Below are positions 7,935 to 15,675 of a stretch of 36,462 nt of DNA, piece after piece. Both the position numbers and the translations under genes were made by a program. Under the pieces are notes generated by a model that saw nothing but the letters and a program-made list of their open reading frames with translations, made no database searches and was not told where the DNA came from. Source of the DNA: CAWFGS01 sp963815535 (lineage in GTDB: Bacteria > Pseudomonadota > Alphaproteobacteria > Sphingomonadales > Sphingomonadaceae); the NCBI GenBank assembly GCA_963815535.1, contig CAWFGS010000004.1, positions 1-36,462 of the forward strand. The letters run 5' to 3'. Numbering within the stretch: position 1 is the first letter of the stretch; every line of letters starts with the position of its first letter.

Positions 7935-9844
7935 TCTTCAATTCTGTCCGATTTCCGTGGGAACTGCAATTCGAATATCAGGCCATCCATGGCATAGTCC
8001 AATTGGACGCTGCCTTGTAGATCCGGACCCAATATCTGGGTCAGCAATAGGGTGCCGAAGCCACTCCCTGTCTTGTTCGGCGCTTTGACTGCTGGGCCGC
8101 CCTTTTCGTGCCATTTCAAATGAACCTGTCCGTCGTCGGATGTTCGAGCACACACATTCACTTTGCCACCAGCGACGGACAGCGCGCCGTATTTTACCGC
8201 GTTGGTTGCCAATTCGTGGAGTGCGAGAGACAGCGATAGCATCTGTTTGGCGGAGATGCCGATCGTATCGCCTGTGTATTGGAACCGTTCCGTCGATCCT
8301 TCGGCATAGGGCGCCAGTTCCCGGCGCACGACGTCCTCGATCGTCGTGCCTTCCCACCCAGACGAAGACAAGACGTCGTGCGTTCGCGCGATCGCGCTCA
8401 GCCGGTTGCGCAGCGTGTCGGTAAAGGCGCAGATATCGGTCGCGTTTTTGGCGGAAAACTGCACGATGGCCAGCACCGTCGCCATCGTATTCTTTACCCG
8501 GTGCTGCAGTTCGGAACGCAGGACGTCGTGCGTGGCCACCGCTTCGTTCAGGGCCCGCGCAGCCTCGACCTGCTTGGTCACCTCCTGTACGCAGCATCCG
8601 ACGGCGAACAGTTCGCCGGCCTGGCGCACCGGGTAGTAATCGACGATCCAGTGACGTGTCCGATCGGGCTCCGCGGGCGTCACGCCAGTAACTTCCAGCC
8701 CGGAAATCGGCTTGCCGGTGAGCATGACCTCACTCTGCATGTCGCGGATCTTGCCGTCGATATCGGGTATCAATTCTTCCTGCTTCTTGCCGATATGGTC
8801 GCCGGCCGGGAAGCCATTGATTTCCGCCAAACGCTCGTTAATGCGTATCCAGCGCAGATCGCTGTCGACCAGCGAAAGGCCGACCGGGGTCGTATCGTAC
8901 AGCGTTTCAAGTTCGCTATACTGGCGTTCCAACACGTCCGCATTCGCGGCCAGTTGCCTCTCGAATTTCTTGCGATCGGTGATGTCGATCATGCTCATTA
9001 CGCAGCCATCGATCCGGTCGTCCGTCCTTCGGTAAGGCTGTAGCCGCAAGAGAAACGTCTCGTCGGTCGCATCAATGCGCACTTCGCGCTCGACCGTTTG
9101 CAATGTCGCGCCACACTTCTCGGCATCGTCTTCCAGATGTTCGTAGGAGACCGCCCATTTCAGATCGCTAAGTTCCCTGTCGATATCGCGTTCGCGAATG
9201 CCGAAAAGCCTTCGCGCGTTTGGCGTGAACCGCCGCACCCGCAAGTTCTGGTCCAGAAACACGGTGGCGATGTCGGTGCTCTCGAACAGATTCTTGAGGT
9301 CCGAATTGGCCTCGATAAGCTGGCGATTGTTCTCCGTCAGCTCCGCGTTGATCGTTTCCAGCTCTTCGTTGATCGACTGCAATTCCTCGCGCGACGTTTC
9401 CAGTTCCTCGTTCGAGCTTTGCAGCTTTTCGTTCGTCGACAGCAGCTCCTCGTTCGAACTGCGCAATTCCTGTTCGGTCGTTTCGTAATCGGACAAGGTG
9501 GAGGACAATTGCTGTTTCGTCAGCGTCAGCTCGCGTTCGACCAGATCGCGTTCCGCCTGGCTGCGTATCTGCGTCGCATCCGCCAGGTCCGCCGCGTCCT
9601 GCGTGCGGACGGGTTGCAGTGTGATCAGCACATGACCATCCGCAAACGGGGTGGGTTTGGCCTCAATATCGAACAGGGATGGCCCGGACCCATCGTCCAC
9701 CACAATGTTGGCGATCGAAGCTTGCGCTTTTGTCTTGCGAGCCTCCCCGATCACGCTGCGCACCGGCATGCGCAATTCGCGCGCTAGAAACTGGTCGAGC
9801 GACGCGCTGACCGTACCCATGGAGGGTTTGACGTACGGGGCCAT
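7931..9844 (-). CDS. PAS domain HWE-family sensor histidine kinase (C-terminal part of a CheB-CheR-PAS-kinase fusion)
   Basis: An open frame of 637 codons. Residues about 98-185 form a long coiled coil rich in ELRSSNEELLSTNEKL-type repeats, typical of CheB/CheR fusion proteins. Two PAS domains follow (about 186-295 and 310-425). The HWE kinase core has the phospho-acceptor His448 in LQHRVKNTM, the HELATNAVKYGALS box (about 543-556), and the Trp-His-Glu signature in KWHEKGGP near 578. The glycine-rich ATP-binding end reads GSGFGTLLL. It acts by autophosphorylation and transfer to a receiver, probably the overlapping gene at 7550-7934. Upstream codons ISER continue the same frame beyond the first ATG, through a TAG at 9857-9859, into the CheR-like part. 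This therefore looks like the back half of one larger protein interrupted by a nonsense codon. Confidence 0.85.
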   Translation of the reverse strand: MAPYVKPSMGTVSASLDQFLARELRMPVRSVIGEARKTKAQASIANIVVDDGSGPSLFDIEAKPTPFADGHVLITLQPVRTQDAADLADATQIRSQAERDLVERELTLTKQQLSSTLSDYETTEQELRSSNEELLSTNEKLQSSNEELETSREELQSINEELETINAELTENNRQLIEANSDLKNLFESTDIATVFLDQNLRVRRFTPNARRLFGIRERDIDRELSDLKWAVSYEHLEDDAEKCGATLQTVEREVRIDATDETFLLRLQPYRRTDDRIDGCVMSMIDITDRKKFERQLAANADVLERQYSELETLYDTTPVGLSLVDSDLRWIRINERLAEINGFPAGDHIGKKQEELIPDIDGKIRDMQSEVMLTGKPISGLEVTGVTPAEPDRTRHWIVDYYPVRQAGELFAVGCCVQEVTKQVEAARALNEAVATHDVLRSELQHRVKNTMATVLAIVQFSAKNATDICAFTDTLRNRLSAIARTHDVLSSSGWEGTTIEDVVRRELAPYAEGSTERFQYTGDTIGISAKQMLSLSLALHELATNAVKYGALSVAGGKVNVCARTSDDGQVHLKWHEKGGPAVKAPNKTGSGFGTLLLTQILGPDLQGSVQLDYAMDGLIFELQFPRKSDRIEE

Positions 9845-9856
9845 GCGTTCGGAGAT

Positions 9857-10861
9857 CTAGCTTCTTTTGTCCTGCGCGTTGACCACCGCGAACGGGGGAG
9901 CCGCTTCGCGCAGGAAGAAATTGGATATTTGCTGTTCGAAATCCGGTTCGGCGGGCGTTTGCATCAGGCTGTCGCCCGGTGGCGCCGAAATCCGCCGCTG
10001 CCGCCGTTCCCCGTCCTCACTCGACATCGCGAGTGTGGAAAATCCCGGCGGTTCGGCATCGTTGCGTTGATACAGCCGTACTTCACGGTCCAGCGCGTTG
10101 AAATATCTCTCCTGCTTGCCGAGCGATTCCGACGGTCCGAGGAACAGGTAACCCTTCTCGTTCAGCGCGTAGTGGAAACGCTTGATGATCGTGTCCTGGC
10201 TGTTCGCATTCAAATAGATGAACAGGTTGCGGCACGAAATCAGATCGAGCCGCGAAAAGGGCGGATCCTGCAGCAGATTATGCGGCGCAAAAACGCATTG
10301 TTCGCGCAGCTCCTGGCTGATCTGGCAATCCCCCTCCGCCTGCACCAGAAACCGGTCGCGACGTTCCGGCGACAAGCCGTCGAGTTGGCTTTTCGCGTAG
10401 GTTCCGCTGCGCGCCCGGCGCAGCGCGGCGGCATCGATATCGGTGCCGAATATCTGGTAGGGCCGGTGGTCGCCAGCCTCCTTCATCGCCTCGGAAAAAA
10501 GCATCGCAATGGAATAGGTCTCCTCGCCGGTCGAACAGCCCGGTACCCAGATCCGAAACCGGCTCTGGTCGCGGTCAAGCAGGGGCAGGACCACGTCCTG
10601 CTTCAACCGATCGAACGCGTCGGGATCGCGGAAGAAGCAGGTGACGCCGATCAGGAAATCCTGCAGCAGCCGTTCGCGTTCCTCGTCGCTTTTTTCCAAC
10701 CTGTCCGCGAATGTCGCGGCATCGGCTATGCGGAGCAGGGACATGCGCCGTTCAATTCGGCGAATCAGTGTGCCGGGCTTGTAATCCGTGAAATCATGGC
10801 CGTTCTCGTCGTCGATCAGGCCCAGGATCCGGTCGAGCGGTCCCTTGACATCCTCCTGCAA
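9857..10861 (-). CDS. CheR-type methyltransferase domain (middle part of the broken fusion)
   Basis: The open frame encodes a CheR-like SAM-dependent methyltransferase. The N-terminal helical domain contains DFTDYKPGTLIRRIERRM; the SAM-binding motif is VPGCSTGEETYSIA at about 107-120; FGTDID and the CRNLFIY box (about 210-216) follow. Stand-alone CheR methylates chemoreceptor glutamates; in CheB-CheR-PAS-kinase fusions the target is not known to me. The frame ends at a TAG (9857-9859), but the next codons read ISERMAPYVKP in the same frame, as in full-length fusions, so the stop is an internal nonsense codon. At its start the homology continues upstream of 10861 (RLIDIVRHRQKLTSNRG) to about 10928, where it joins the CheB part after a one-base frame slip. 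Expression as a separate protein is doubtful. Confidence 0.8.
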   Translation of the reverse strand: MQEDVKGPLDRILGLIDDENGHDFTDYKPGTLIRRIERRMSLLRIADAATFADRLEKSDEERERLLQDFLIGVTCFFRDPDAFDRLKQDVVLPLLDRDQSRFRIWVPGCSTGEETYSIAMLFSEAMKEAGDHRPYQIFGTDIDAAALRRARSGTYAKSQLDGLSPERRDRFLVQAEGDCQISQELREQCVFAPHNLLQDPPFSRLDLISCRNLFIYLNANSQDTIIKRFHYALNEKGYLFLGPSESLGKQERYFNALDREVRLYQRNDAEPPGFSTLAMSSEDGERRQRRISAPPGDSLMQTPAEPDFEQQISNFFLREAAPPFAVVNAQDKRS

Positions 10862-11396
10862 TTCCTTGCTTCCACGATTGCTCGTCAGCTTTTGGCGGTG
10901 ACGGACGATGTCGATCAGGCGATTGGGGAATGGCTTTCAGCGTCAGCACGAAATCCACGAGGCCGGTGGCTGCCGCGCTGTCGGGCATGCCCGGAAAACG
11001 CGCGCTGTCGCTTTCCTGCACGATGGCGAAACCGCCGGCCGTCTTGATCGCCCGCAACCCTAGCGTGCCGTCGCCGCCCGTGCCCGACAGGATCACGGCA
11101 AATGCGGACTTGCCGCGCTCCTCCGCCAGCGAAGAAAGAAATTCGTCGATCGGTGTGCGGACATGCTTGTCGGGATCGCGATCATGCAGGTGCAGCGCGC
11201 CGTCATCCAACGTAAGCGATGGACCCGCCGGGATGACGTAGATCGTGTCCGGCTCCACCGCCATGCCATCTTCGATTTTGCGCACCGGGATCGGCGTGTG
11301 ACTCTCCAACAGTTGATCCATGATGGAGGGATGATCGGGGGCAAGATGCTGCACGATTACAAAGGCTAGGCCGCTGTCTTCCGGCACCGCCTTCAC
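10794..11396 (-). CDS. CheB-type methylesterase domain (N-terminal part of the broken fusion)
   Basis: The open frame carries a CheB C-terminal catalytic domain. The His of the triad is in IVQHLAPDHPS and the Asp in ILSGTGGDGTLGL. The Ser motif GIGASAGGLEAL lies just upstream in the same frame, at about 11405-11440, so the domain starts before 11396. A likely start is an ATG at 11514 reading MTNSRSKAERD, but it is out of frame with the Ser motif, implying another one-base slip near 11480. After FVLTLKAIP (about 10930) the homology moves to another frame (RLIDIVRHRQ) through one extra T, and the true frame runs into CheR. The tail to 10794 is therefore spurious. No response-regulator domain precedes it. 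Confidence 0.75.
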   Translation of the reverse strand: MKAVPEDSGLAFVIVQHLAPDHPSIMDQLLESHTPIPVRKIEDGMAVEPDTIYVIPAGPSLTLDDGALHLHDRDPDKHVRTPIDEFLSSLAEERGKSAFAVILSGTGGDGTLGLRAIKTAGGFAIVQESDSARFPGMPDSAAATGLVDFVLTLKAIPQSPDRHRPSPPKADEQSWKQGIAGGCQGTARPDPGPDRRRERP

Positions 11397-11514
11397 GAAC
11401 TCGCTTAACGCTTCGAGCCCCCCGGCCGATGCACCGATGCCGACGATGGGGAACTGGCCATATTTCTCTTTGTTTATGTGTGTCCCGTTCGGCTTTGGAT
11501 CGACTATTGGTCAC

Positions 11515-11800
11515 AGAGATTGATATCTAAATCGACGCGTAACGCGATAAAAAACTTCGGCAATTTGCACGCTAGCTTTTCATTCTACCTACGCGTGCCC
11601 ATCCCACGCGACAAGCGCTCGATCTATAACAGTCGAGAACAACAGGATGAGCAAGTCGAATGTTAATGGCCCGTAACCGGTTTAGCATCTCGATAGCTCA
11701 TTTGTTACTTTCAACTAGTGGAATGTCGTCGGCAACGGACAGTCAGATTACCGCCTCAAAGTGAACGCCAGCCTCCAGCTAGACTGGCGCCCAGAAGCGC
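11515..11800. other. intergenic stretch between broken sensor gene and integrase remnant
   Basis: No gene is recognisable. The stretch is more AT-rich than its surroundings by eye. A short hairpin with six-base arms (CGCCAG and CTGGCG) lies at about 11767-11790 but has no T tract, so I do not call a terminator. Confidence 0.4.
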
Positions 11801-12431
11801 TCAGATTTCAGTCTTCTCTGCTAAGGTGAAAGCGTCCTCTATATTAACTCCAAGATAGCGAACGGTGTTCTTATCTTTCGAATGCCCGAGCAGAATTTGG
11901 TTTGCCCGGATGTTTCCCGTCGCCTTGTAGATAATCGAAGGCTTGTTCTCCGAAGCGAATGCGTTCCGTATTCCTCAGGCCGGAGGCCGATCACTTCAAC
12001 CCATTCATGGACTAGTCGAGTTTATTGGCGGGGGCTGAGATAGCGCGCATGGTCAACACGGCTCGGGAGCACAAAGTTTTCAACCGCGCCCCTCGAAGTT
12101 CGAGCCATGCGAACAAGCTCTCTCGCGCATCCATAGCAATCTCAAAATGAACGGGCCGCCCTGCTTTTCGCTGAGTAATCGTTGCCCGCGTCCTGACCTC
12201 AGGCGCGCTTACGAGATCGCCGATTTTAAGCTCGACAAGGTCACAGCCTTGCAGATCGCTATAAATCGTGAAGTCAAAGAGTGCTCGATCCCGAACGCGC
12301 TTTTCGCGATCTAGGAAGAACCTGATCGCCCAGACCTGCTTCTGATTGAAGGGACGCTCTTGGCCGATCTTGGCTCCAAAGTTTTACGGCACGCCGCTTT
12401 ACATTGCAGGGTCATATTGTGAGTAAGTTAT
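11801..12431 (-). pseudogene. tyrosine recombinase/integrase, catalytic-domain only, decayed (copy 2)
   Basis: Read on the minus strand, this is a diverged relative of the remnant at 6810-7440. It begins TYSQYDPAM just after an ATA at 12431-12429 that stands where the start ATG would be. The body reads NQKQVWAIRFFLDRE, RDRALFDF, LQGCDLVELKIGDLVS, HFEIAMDARESLFAWLELRG, VHEWVEVIGLRPEEYGTHSL and RRTS, and ends AEKTEI with TGA at 11801-11803. Stops interrupt the N-terminal part (after DPAM and near PxNFG) and after LSPRQ, and frames change around the second active-site region. The conserved Arg of the LRGCDL box is replaced by Gln (LQGC). It cannot encode an active enzyme. It has the same orientation and length as copy 1. 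Confidence 0.82.
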
Positions 12432-12581
12432 TTTCTTTTTCCTTGGCTGGAGTGGCCTCGTAGAATATCTGCTTTCAGGAGCTTAGAAATCGGATTGCTA
12501 CGTCTTGGACTGGGGCGCGAAGCAGACGTGGGGACCTGCTGACTCATAATGTCTGCTGTAGCGTCGCCACCAAACCTCCGC

Positions 12582-13241
12582 CTACCCCATCAACTCCCGC
12601 ACGAACGGGATCAGGCCCGTCTGCCTCTGCCGTTTCATGCGTTCTGCGGCCAGGATGCGGTTTACCTTGGCGAAGCAGGTGTCCACGTCGTCGTTGATGA
12701 CGACGTAATCATAGGCGTCCCAGTGGCTGATTTCGCTGCGGGCGCGTTCCATGCGGTCGTCTATCACCGCGACGCTGTCCTGCGCGCGGGATTCCAGGCG
12801 GCGGCGCAGTTCGTCGATGCTCGGCGGCAGGATGAACACGCGCACCACGTCCTGCTGGTCTTTCTGGTACAATTGCTGCGTGCCTTGCCAGTCGATGTCG
12901 AACAGGAAATCCTGCCCGTCTTTCAAGGCGTTACGGATGCGACCCTTGGGCGTGCCGTAACGGTAATCGAACACCGGCGCGTATTCGTAGAAATCGTCCT
13001 CCGCGATCATGGCGTCGAACTGGGCATCGCTGACGAAGTGATAATCCACCCCGTCCACTTCGCCGGGGCGGGGCGGGCGCGTGGTGGCAGAAACGGACAG
13101 CTTGATCCGTTCGTCCCGGTCCAGCAGCATGCGCGAAATGGTGGTCTTGCCCGCGCCCGATGGGGAGGACAGGATGAACAGCAGGCCGCGCCGGTGCAAC
13201 GTGTCGAGATGGCGGTCGGACGGGTCGCTGGTTTGGGGCAT
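12582..13241 (-). CDS. gmk: guanylate kinase
   Basis: A 219-residue cytosolic enzyme that phosphorylates GMP or dGMP to the diphosphate using ATP. The P-loop is SSPSGAGKTTI (about residues 26-36). GMP-binding residues are in SVSATTRPPRPGEVDGVDYHF, and the lid region follows with YGTPKGRI. DIDWQGTQQL, the Walker-B-like segment, and the C-terminal Arg-rich helix with RMERARSEI are all in place. The length is usual for the family. I choose the ATG at 13241 (MPQTSDPSD) over an in-frame upstream codon at 13265, because the residues before it do not resemble the family N terminus. It is the end of a minus-strand group and is followed by the integrase remnant. Confidence 0.96.
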   Translation of the reverse strand: MPQTSDPSDRHLDTLHRRGLLFILSSPSGAGKTTISRMLLDRDERIKLSVSATTRPPRPGEVDGVDYHFVSDAQFDAMIAEDDFYEYAPVFDYRYGTPKGRIRNALKDGQDFLFDIDWQGTQQLYQKDQQDVVRVFILPPSIDELRRRLESRAQDSVAVIDDRMERARSEISHWDAYDYVVINDDVDTCFAKVNRILAAERMKRQRQTGLIPFVRELMG

Positions 13242-13335
13242 AGGCGCTGTTGCCGCAAACCCCATACCCAGATCAAGCGCATTCGGGCACGGGCCATCTT
13301 ATGGGCCGTCCCATTGTGCGGCGCAATGGCCTGCC

Positions 13336-13364
13336 ACCGCCCTGCAACCGCCCTGCAACCGCCC
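13336..13364. repeat. short tandem repeat, 11-base unit
   Basis: The unit ACCGCCCTGCA occurs twice perfectly, followed by a partial third copy (ACCGCCC). It lies between gmk and the conserved hypothetical gene. No function is visible. Confidence 0.7.
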
Positions 13365-13371
13365 GCCGGGA

Positions 13372-13800
13372 TCAATCGTCGGCGGCGGTGTCCCTGATCG
13401 CGGCGTCGCCCGCATTCTTGGCCGCGCGCCGCGACTGGCTACGGTCGAACAGGGTTTTGACCAGCAGGCTGCCGCCGACCAGCGCCGCGCCGGGCAGGGA
13501 CCGGGTCGCGACTTTCGTCACGCCATAGGATACCAGCGTGGAAACCAGCGAGCGGTTGTCCACCGCATCCTTCGCCACATCCGCGCCGTAACGCCGGGCG
13601 AGCAGGCCCTTTTCCATCGCTTTTCGCACCATGCGCCCGCCGCTGCGGAGCACGATTTCATGGATCAGCGCGTTGGTCTGCGGATTGGTGCTGGGACCGG
13701 GCACGGACGGCTTGCCGAATGTCCTGCCGCGACGTCGCCTGCGCCCCGTGCGCCCGCCATCGGCTTTGTCCGCCGCCAGATCGGTGATGTGTTTCGCCAT
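13372..13800 (-). CDS. conserved hypothetical protein
   Basis: A 142-residue protein with an intact frame. The N terminus is basic (an RTGRRRRRGR stretch near residue 17), followed by GKPSVPGPSTNPQTN and a mostly helical part ending in a moderately hydrophobic glycine segment (GAALVGGSLLVKTLFDRSQSRR, about residues 104-125). It could be membrane-associated through this single segment. I recall similar proteins next to sspB in sphingomonads but know no function. It starts 18 bases after the sspB stop and is probably co-transcribed with sspB. Confidence 0.7.
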   Translation of the reverse strand: MAKHITDLAADKADGGRTGRRRRRGRTFGKPSVPGPSTNPQTNALIHEIVLRSGGRMVRKAMEKGLLARRYGADVAKDAVDNRSLVSTLVSYGVTKVATRSLPGAALVGGSLLVKTLFDRSQSRRAAKNAGDAAIRDTAADD

Positions 13801-13818
13801 GCCGCCTATGCCCGTCCG

Positions 13819-14352
13819 TTAGTTTTTCTTGCCGAAATCGACCGTGACCACGTTCGATCCATCCTCCGCCGCGCCGCTGGCCGCGTCATCGTTGCCGCCA
13901 TGTTTACCGCCGCCGTTGACGCTATCGTTGCCGCCATCGTTTTGGGCGGCATCGTGCGGTTCGGGCGCGATATCGTCGACGGCGGCCTGGAACTGCAGCC
14001 CGAAATCGACCGCCGGATCGACGAAAGCGGTGATCGCCGCGAACGGTACCAGCAGTTTCGACGGGATCTGGTTGAAGCTGAGGCCGACGCCGAAACCATC
14101 ATCCGTCACATTTAGATCCCAGAACTTGTTCTGCAGCACGATGGTCATTTCATCGGGGAACCGTTCGCGCAGATGCGGCGGAATATCGACGCCCGCCGCG
14201 CCCGTTTTGAACGTGATGTAGAAATGGTGTGCGCCCGGCAATGTCGCCCCGTTATCCTGCACTTCGCGCAGGACGCGGCCGACCACGGCGCGCAACGCCT
14301 CTTGCACGATTTCGTCATAGGGGATCAGGCTGTCGGGTGCATCGTCGCTCAT
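13819..14352 (-). CDS. sspB: SspB-family ClpXP protease adaptor
   Basis: A 177-residue adaptor that binds ssrA-tagged or other substrates and tethers them to ClpX. Residues 1-120 form the SspB fold: IPYDEIVQEALRAVVGRVL, HHFYITFKT, VDIPPHLRERFPDEMTIVLQ, then FWDLNVTDDGFGVGLSFNQIP. A long Asn/Gly/Asp-rich linker follows (about 128-165). The C terminus, NVVTVDFGKKN, is a short hydrophobic-acidic tail that probably serves as the ClpX-docking (XB) motif. The start is the ATG at 14352 (MSDDAPDS); an upstream ATG at 14397 would add a basic stretch not typical of the family. It is divergent from hisB, with about 107 bases between them. Confidence 0.9.
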   Translation of the reverse strand: MSDDAPDSLIPYDEIVQEALRAVVGRVLREVQDNGATLPGAHHFYITFKTGAAGVDIPPHLRERFPDEMTIVLQNKFWDLNVTDDGFGVGLSFNQIPSKLLVPFAAITAFVDPAVDFGLQFQAAVDDIAPEPHDAAQNDGGNDSVNGGGKHGGNDDAASGAAEDGSNVVTVDFGKKN

Positions 14353-14425
14353 AATCCCCGCTAGGTGGCGGCGCGCGCGCGCGGGGTCAAGCCGCAATGG
14401 CGTGCGCGCGCCGCACCATCATTGT

Positions 14426-14453
14426 TTGTCTTTGCCCGCATTCCACTTATAGC
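14426..14453 (+). promoter_or_regulatory. candidate promoter of hisB, leaderless
   Basis: TTGTCT at 14426-14431 and TATAGC at 14448-14453 are separated by 16 bases, matching a sigma-70-type promoter. The expected start of transcription, six or seven bases after the -10 box, falls on or next to the hisB ATG at 14460. There is no Shine-Dalgarno sequence before that ATG. Together this suggests a leaderless transcript. It is read by eye only. Confidence 0.5.
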
Positions 14454-14459
14454 GCGCCC

Positions 14460-15053
14460 ATGCGTACCGGACGGATCGAACGAAACACCACCGAAACGAA
14501 AATCCTGGTCGAGGTCGATCTCGATGGAACCGGGGTTTACGACGTATCGACCGGGATCGGCTTCCTCGATCATATGGTCGAACAGTTTTCGCGCCATTCG
14601 CTGATCGATGTCACCCTGAAAGTCGATGGCGATCTGCATGTCGATCAGCATCATACCACGGAAGACAGCGCACTGGCGCTGGGGCAGGCATTGGTGGAGG
14701 CGCTGGGCGACAAGGGCGGCATCGGGCGATACGGTCTCGCTTATTCGCCGATGGACGAAACGCTGGCCCGCGTGGCGCTCGACATTTCGGGCCGCCCCTA
14801 TCTGGTGTGGAAAGCCGCGTTCACTCAGGAAAAGCTGGGCGAATGGGACACCGAACTGATCGAACATTGGTTCCATTCGGTGGCGCAGACGGCGGGCATC
14901 ACGCTGCATGCCGAACTGCTTTACGGCAGCAACAACCACCACATTTGCGAGGCGTTGTACAAGGGGTTCGCCCGCGCCATGCGCCAGGCGGTGGAACGCG
15001 ACCCGCGCAAGGGCGACGCCGTGCCCAGCACCAAGGGTCAGTTGGGTGGCTGA
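14460..15053 (+). CDS. hisB: imidazoleglycerol-phosphate dehydratase
   Basis: Converts imidazole glycerol phosphate to imidazole acetol phosphate in histidine synthesis, in the cytosol. The 197-residue protein has the monofunctional family layout: RIERNTTETKILVEVDLDG at the N terminus, GIGFLDHMVEQFSRHSLID, the metal-binding HHTTEDSALALG, and the second copy of the metal site, NNHHICEALYKGFARAMRQA, near the C terminus. The start at 14460 (MRTGRIERN) fits the family, while the longer upstream frame does not. It is the first gene of the histidine cluster. Its end overlaps the GTG start of hisH by eight bases, which suggests translational coupling. Confidence 0.96.
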   Translation: MRTGRIERNTTETKILVEVDLDGTGVYDVSTGIGFLDHMVEQFSRHSLIDVTLKVDGDLHVDQHHTTEDSALALGQALVEALGDKGGIGRYGLAYSPMDETLARVALDISGRPYLVWKAAFTQEKLGEWDTELIEHWFHSVAQTAGITLHAELLYGSNNHHICEALYKGFARAMRQAVERDPRKGDAVPSTKGQLGG

Positions 15054-15675
15054 AACGGTTGCGCTGATTGATTACGGCGCGGGCAATCTGCATTCGGTGC
15101 ACAACGCATTGCTGGCGAGCGGCGCGCGAGGGGTCTCGATTACGGCGGACCCGGATGTGGTGGCGAAGGCCGATCGCATCGTGCTGCCCGGTGTCGGATC
15201 GTTCAAGGCATGTGCGGAAGGGTTGAACGCCTGCGAGGGGCTGGTGCCCGCGATGACGCGACGCGTGCGGGGCGACGGCGTGCCTTTTCTGGGCATTTGC
15301 GTGGGTATGCAATTGCTGGCGACGGAGGGGCTGGAACACGGCGCCACACTGGGTCTTGGCTGGATCGACGGGCAGGTTCGCGCGATCCAGGCGCCCGACC
15401 CATCCGTAAAAGTGCCGCATATGGGCTGGAACGACGTCGCCATGCCGCCCCATGCGCGCGATCACGCAGTGATGGAGGAGGGGGAGGCGTATTTCCTGCA
15501 TTCCTATCACTTCGCCGTCGGCGATGGCGGGGACATTGCCGCGATGACCGATCACGGCGGCGGGCTGGTGGCTGCGGTGGCGCGGGACAATATCGTCGGG
15601 GTGCAGTTCCACCCTGAAAAAAGCCAGGCATACGGGCTGGCCTTGCTGACACGCTTTCTGGAGTGGAAACCATGA
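15046..15675 (+). CDS. hisH: imidazole glycerol phosphate synthase, glutamine amidotransferase subunit
   Basis: The glutaminase subunit that feeds ammonia to HisF for formation of imidazole glycerol phosphate and AICAR. The 209-residue protein is a class I amidotransferase: IDYGAGNLHSV at the N terminus, the oxyanion region LPGVGSF, the nucleophilic Cys in FLGICVGMQLL, and the catalytic His and Glu in VQFHPEKSQ near the C terminus. I choose the GTG at 15046 (VAETVALIDYGAG) because it is the only start codon that leaves the correct N terminus. It overlaps hisB by eight bases and hisA by four (ATGA), as expected for tightly coupled subunits. Confidence 0.96.
   Translation: MAETVALIDYGAGNLHSVHNALLASGARGVSITADPDVVAKADRIVLPGVGSFKACAEGLNACEGLVPAMTRRVRGDGVPFLGICVGMQLLATEGLEHGATLGLGWIDGQVRAIQAPDPSVKVPHMGWNDVAMPPHARDHAVMEEGEAYFLHSYHFAVGDGGDIAAMTDHGGGLVAAVARDNIVGVQFHPEKSQAYGLALLTRFLEWKP

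Noticed and set aside
9929..11047. Plus-strand open frame of 372 codons opposite CheR
   Set aside because: Shadow of the methyltransferase domain; no family pattern.
12549..13397. Plus-strand open frame opposite gmk
   Set aside because: gmk on the other strand has all kinase motifs; this frame is His/Arg/Val-rich shadow.
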